Program-made: the position numbers and the translations under genes | Shown here: in pieces, positions 31,778 to 32,951 of the stretch | How positions within the stretch are numbered: the first letter of the stretch is position 1 | Layout: each line of letters begins with the position of its first letter | NCBI RefSeq assembly: GCF_005889725.1 | Contig: NZ_VCKX01000127.1 | Coordinates: forward strand, 1-32,951 | Reading direction: 5' to 3' | DNA length: 32,951 nucleotides | DNA from: Nonomuraea zeae | Lineage (GTDB): Bacteria > Actinomycetota > Actinomycetes > Streptosporangiales > Streptosporangiaceae | The notes under the pieces: model-generated | Seen by the model: only the letters and a program-made list of their open reading frames with translations | Told to the model about the DNA's origin: nothing | Database searches by the model: none

Positions 31778-32041
31778 GTGATCAACATCACGATGTCGGC
31801 CACGCAGTGGCTCGCCTTCGCATGCCGCGACGCGGTGAGGCTCGCCGATGGGCCCGCCAGACTGCGGCAGGAGAAGTCTGCCCGTAGTCAGGCCTCCGCC
31901 TTCTTCCCGCGCGCCCACGCCGGTGCCGGAGTGCAAGGAGCTCCTGTCTACGTCGCACGTATCGAACTGCCGGCCAACCAGCTCACCAATGGTGGACTGT
32001 GCGGTCCGCAACCCTGGAGGGATACACCGGTCATAACCTGA
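31778..32041 (+). CDS. whiB7 leader ORF (uORF), 87 codons
   Basis: GTG 31778 follows GGAGG with 9-nt spacing and opens an 87-codon frame (MINITMSATQWLAFACRD...) ending at TGA 32039-32041, only 17 nt before a strong intrinsic terminator. It lies in the whiB7 leader between promoter and attenuator. In mycobacteria and streptomycetes whiB7 is induced when ribosome-targeting antibiotics perturb translation of a leader ORF, preventing terminator formation; this ORF is positioned to do that. It is longer than the very short uORFs I recall. Another frame starting at ATG 31848 ends at 32036 and cannot be excluded as the sensing ORF. The peptide itself has no recognisable domain. Confidence 0.6.
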   Translation: MINITMSATQWLAFACRDAVRLADGPARLRQEKSARSQASAFFPRAHAGAGVQGAPVYVARIELPANQLTNGGLCGPQPWRDTPVIT

Positions 32042-32100
32042 CCGGCAACAGCCCTCCAGGCCGCGGATCCACAGACCGGATCCGCGGCCTTCTTGTTTGT
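32013..32100 (+). terminator. whiB7 attenuator: leader stems and intrinsic terminator
   Basis: The terminator has perfect 12-nt arms GGCCGCGGATCC (32059-32070) and GGATCCGCGGCC (32078-32089), a 7-nt loop, then TTCTTGTTTGT. Just upstream, CCTGGAGGG (32013-32021) can pair with CCCTCCAGG (32052-32060), which overlaps the first two bases of the terminator arm. It encloses a third hairpin CCGGTCA/TGACCGG (32027-32045) that contains the uORF stop codon. Ribosome position on the uORF would therefore decide which structures form. whiB7 starts 69 nt after the terminator T-run. Confidence 0.8.
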
Positions 32101-32168
32101 CCGTGATCCCCGACCCACCTACGAGGTGCACGACCAAGATCAAAAAGCACGATCAAAAGGAGAAGCAG

Positions 32169-32438
32169 ATGGGGGCGAAGACGATCATGGACCTGATCGA
32201 CGAAGCCAAGATCCCCTGTCGTACCGACCCTGACCTGTGGTTCGCCGAGTCGCCGCAGGACGTCGAGTTCGCCAAGGCACTTTGTGGCGGCTGCCCGATC
32301 CAGAAGGCCTGCCTCGCTCGCGCCCTCGAGCGCGAGGAGCCGTGGGGCGTCTGGGGAGGCGAACTGATCCTCCGGGGAACCGTCGTTCCCCGCAAGCGTC
32401 CGCGTGGGCGTCCGCGCAAGCACCCGGTCGCTGCCTGA
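32169..32438 (+). CDS. whiB7: WhiB7, Fe-S transcription activator of intrinsic antibiotic resistance
   Basis: This 89-residue protein starts at ATG 32169 with AAAAGGAG upstream. The four [4Fe-4S] ligands are Cys17, Cys39, Cys42 and Cys48 (C-x21-C-x2-C-x5-C), followed by the WhiB turn EPWGVWGGE. The C-terminal RPRGRPRKHP is an AT-hook, the feature that separates WhiB7 from other Wbl proteins. WhiB7 binds the housekeeping sigma factor and AT-rich DNA next to the -35 to activate drug-efflux, ribosome-protection and drug-modifying genes. The upstream promoter, leader ORF and attenuator match known whiB7 control logic. Confidence 0.96.
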   Translation: MGAKTIMDLIDEAKIPCRTDPDLWFAESPQDVEFAKALCGGCPIQKACLARALEREEPWGVWGGELILRGTVVPRKRPRGRPRKHPVAA

Positions 32439-32503
32439 ACACCGCACCTACGAGCAAGAAAGCGAAGACCCCGATGAACACTCATTACCCGAGGAGCCGT
32501 GCA

Positions 32504-32668
32504 GTGCCGAATCTCATCCATGACCTGGTGAATGACCGAATACAAACCCTCCACCGAGAGGCGGAGGAGCAACGCCTCATTCTCCGCATCACGCGCGTGC
32601 AGCGGGCCCGTCGCCAGGTCAAGCGGGCGAACGACCGCCTCCGCGAAGCCCTGACCAGGCAGGTCTGA
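32504..32668 (+). CDS. Small basic helical hypothetical protein after whiB7
   Basis: GTG 32504 has GAGGAG 7 nt upstream and gives 54 residues (MPNLIHDLVNDRIQTL...); in-frame ATG 32474 would add 10 residues but has no ribosome site. The product is highly charged, Arg/Glu-rich and probably one long helix or coiled coil (HREAEEQRL, RARRQVKRANDRLREAL). It lies 65 bp after whiB7 and before a strong terminator, so it is likely part of the whiB7 transcript and induced with it. I do not recognise a family. Confidence 0.65.
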   Translation: MPNLIHDLVNDRIQTLHREAEEQRLILRITRVQRARRQVKRANDRLREALTRQV

Positions 32669-32704
32669 TCGGGGAGATCCTGCCGCCGGCGCAGGATCTC
32701 CCGA
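32669..32704 (+). other. Hairpin immediately after the small ORF
   Basis: TCGGGGAGATCCTGC and GCAGGATCTCCCGA pair with a single bulged G around a short loop, beginning right after the TGA stop. No T-run follows. It may protect the 3' end or assist the terminator at 32717. Confidence 0.6.
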
Positions 32705-32716
32705 TAGATCCACACG

Positions 32717-32757
32717 AAAGAGCCGGGCGCATCCAGCGCCCGGCTCTTTCCCTTTTT
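32717..32757 (+). terminator. Strong intrinsic terminator
   Basis: Perfect 14-nt arms AAAGAGCCGGGCGC (32717-32730) and GCGCCCGGCTCTTT (32736-32749) surround ATCCA, followed by CCCTTTTT. It ends the whiB7 transcript. The A-run on the left arm could also let it act on the minus strand. Confidence 0.9.
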
Positions 32758-32790
32758 CCGTACGTGCCGCTTCCGGGGCGGCGTACGCCC

Positions 32791-32841
32791 TTCCGGGCCC
32801 GCACCCTTTCCGGGCCCGGACCCTTTCCTGGCCCGCACCCT
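32791..32841. repeat. Three 17-bp tandem repeats in the right-end non-coding tail
   Basis: TTCCGGGCCCGCACCCT, TTCCGGGCCCGGACCCT and TTCCTGGCCCGCACCCT follow each other without spacer, with degenerate further copies (CCCGGGCCCGCAC, then GGGGCCCGCAC) up to about 32900. The tail 32758-32951 shows no gene I can support on either strand. Confidence 0.8.
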
Positions 32842-32951
32842 TTTCGCGAACGTCCCGGGCCCGCACTTTTTCGCGGGACGTCCCTCCCGGGGCCCGCACT
32901 CCAGCTTCGCGCCCACCTGGAGGCCCGCGTCCCTTCCTCCCCCCAGACCCC

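Noticed and set aside
32153..32899. Minus-strand open frames over whiB7 and the right-end repeats
   Set aside because: They are antisense to whiB7 and cross a strong terminator; composition is repeat-driven (Arg/Gly/Pro) and no domain is visible.

Overview
The window is very GC-rich with strong third-position G/C bias, many GTG/TTG starts and frequent 4-7 nt gene overlaps, so it comes from a high-GC actinomycete chromosome. WhiB7, the AdnA/AdnB pair, UvrD2 with a tetracysteine-HRDC tail, a mycoredoxin and an IdeR/DmdR1-type iron box are all actinobacterial hallmarks. A Streptosporangiales-like host (for example Nonomuraea) is my guess, not something I can prove here.

Layout. (1) 1-2149: sparse region with two paralogous small exported Gly/Trp-rich proteins on the minus strand and a frameshifted SH3-like exported protein. 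(2) 2286-4576: alpha/beta hydrolase and moeZ (ThiF + rhodanese). (3) 4711-8955: two tandem copies of a two-gene module, each a membrane-anchored Cys-containing partner followed by an overlapping mycosin-like subtilase with a C-terminal membrane anchor. (4) 9055-14067: small hypothetical + alkyltransferase-like protein (ATL), a TagB/TagF-type glycerophosphotransferase, then (minus) a Nudix hydrolase and a SAM methyltransferase. (5) 14294-20922: adnA-adnB helicase-nuclease. (6) 20882-26108 (minus): four-gene NRPS-independent (NIS) siderophore operon (ATP-grasp, two IucA/IucC synthetases, PLP decarboxylase) behind an iron box. (7) 26254-31664: nudC, mycoredoxin, secreted hydrolase, uvrD2, tesB. 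(8) 31667-32757: whiB7 with a WhiB7-type promoter, leader ORF and intrinsic terminator (attenuator), then a small basic protein and a strong terminator. (9) The tail carries short GC-rich repeats.

As I recall it, the skeleton moeZ - ATL - adnAB - nudC - mycoredoxin - uvrD2 - whiB7 matches the Mycobacterium tuberculosis Rv3197A-Rv3206c neighbourhood. On that view the protease modules, the teichoic-acid-type transferase and the siderophore operon are lineage-specific insertions into a conserved backbone. The best candidates for undescribed biology are the duplicated protease/partner module, the compact siderophore operon, and the exported Gly/Trp/His-rich small-protein pair. No tRNA, rRNA, insertion sequence or CRISPR array was recognised.
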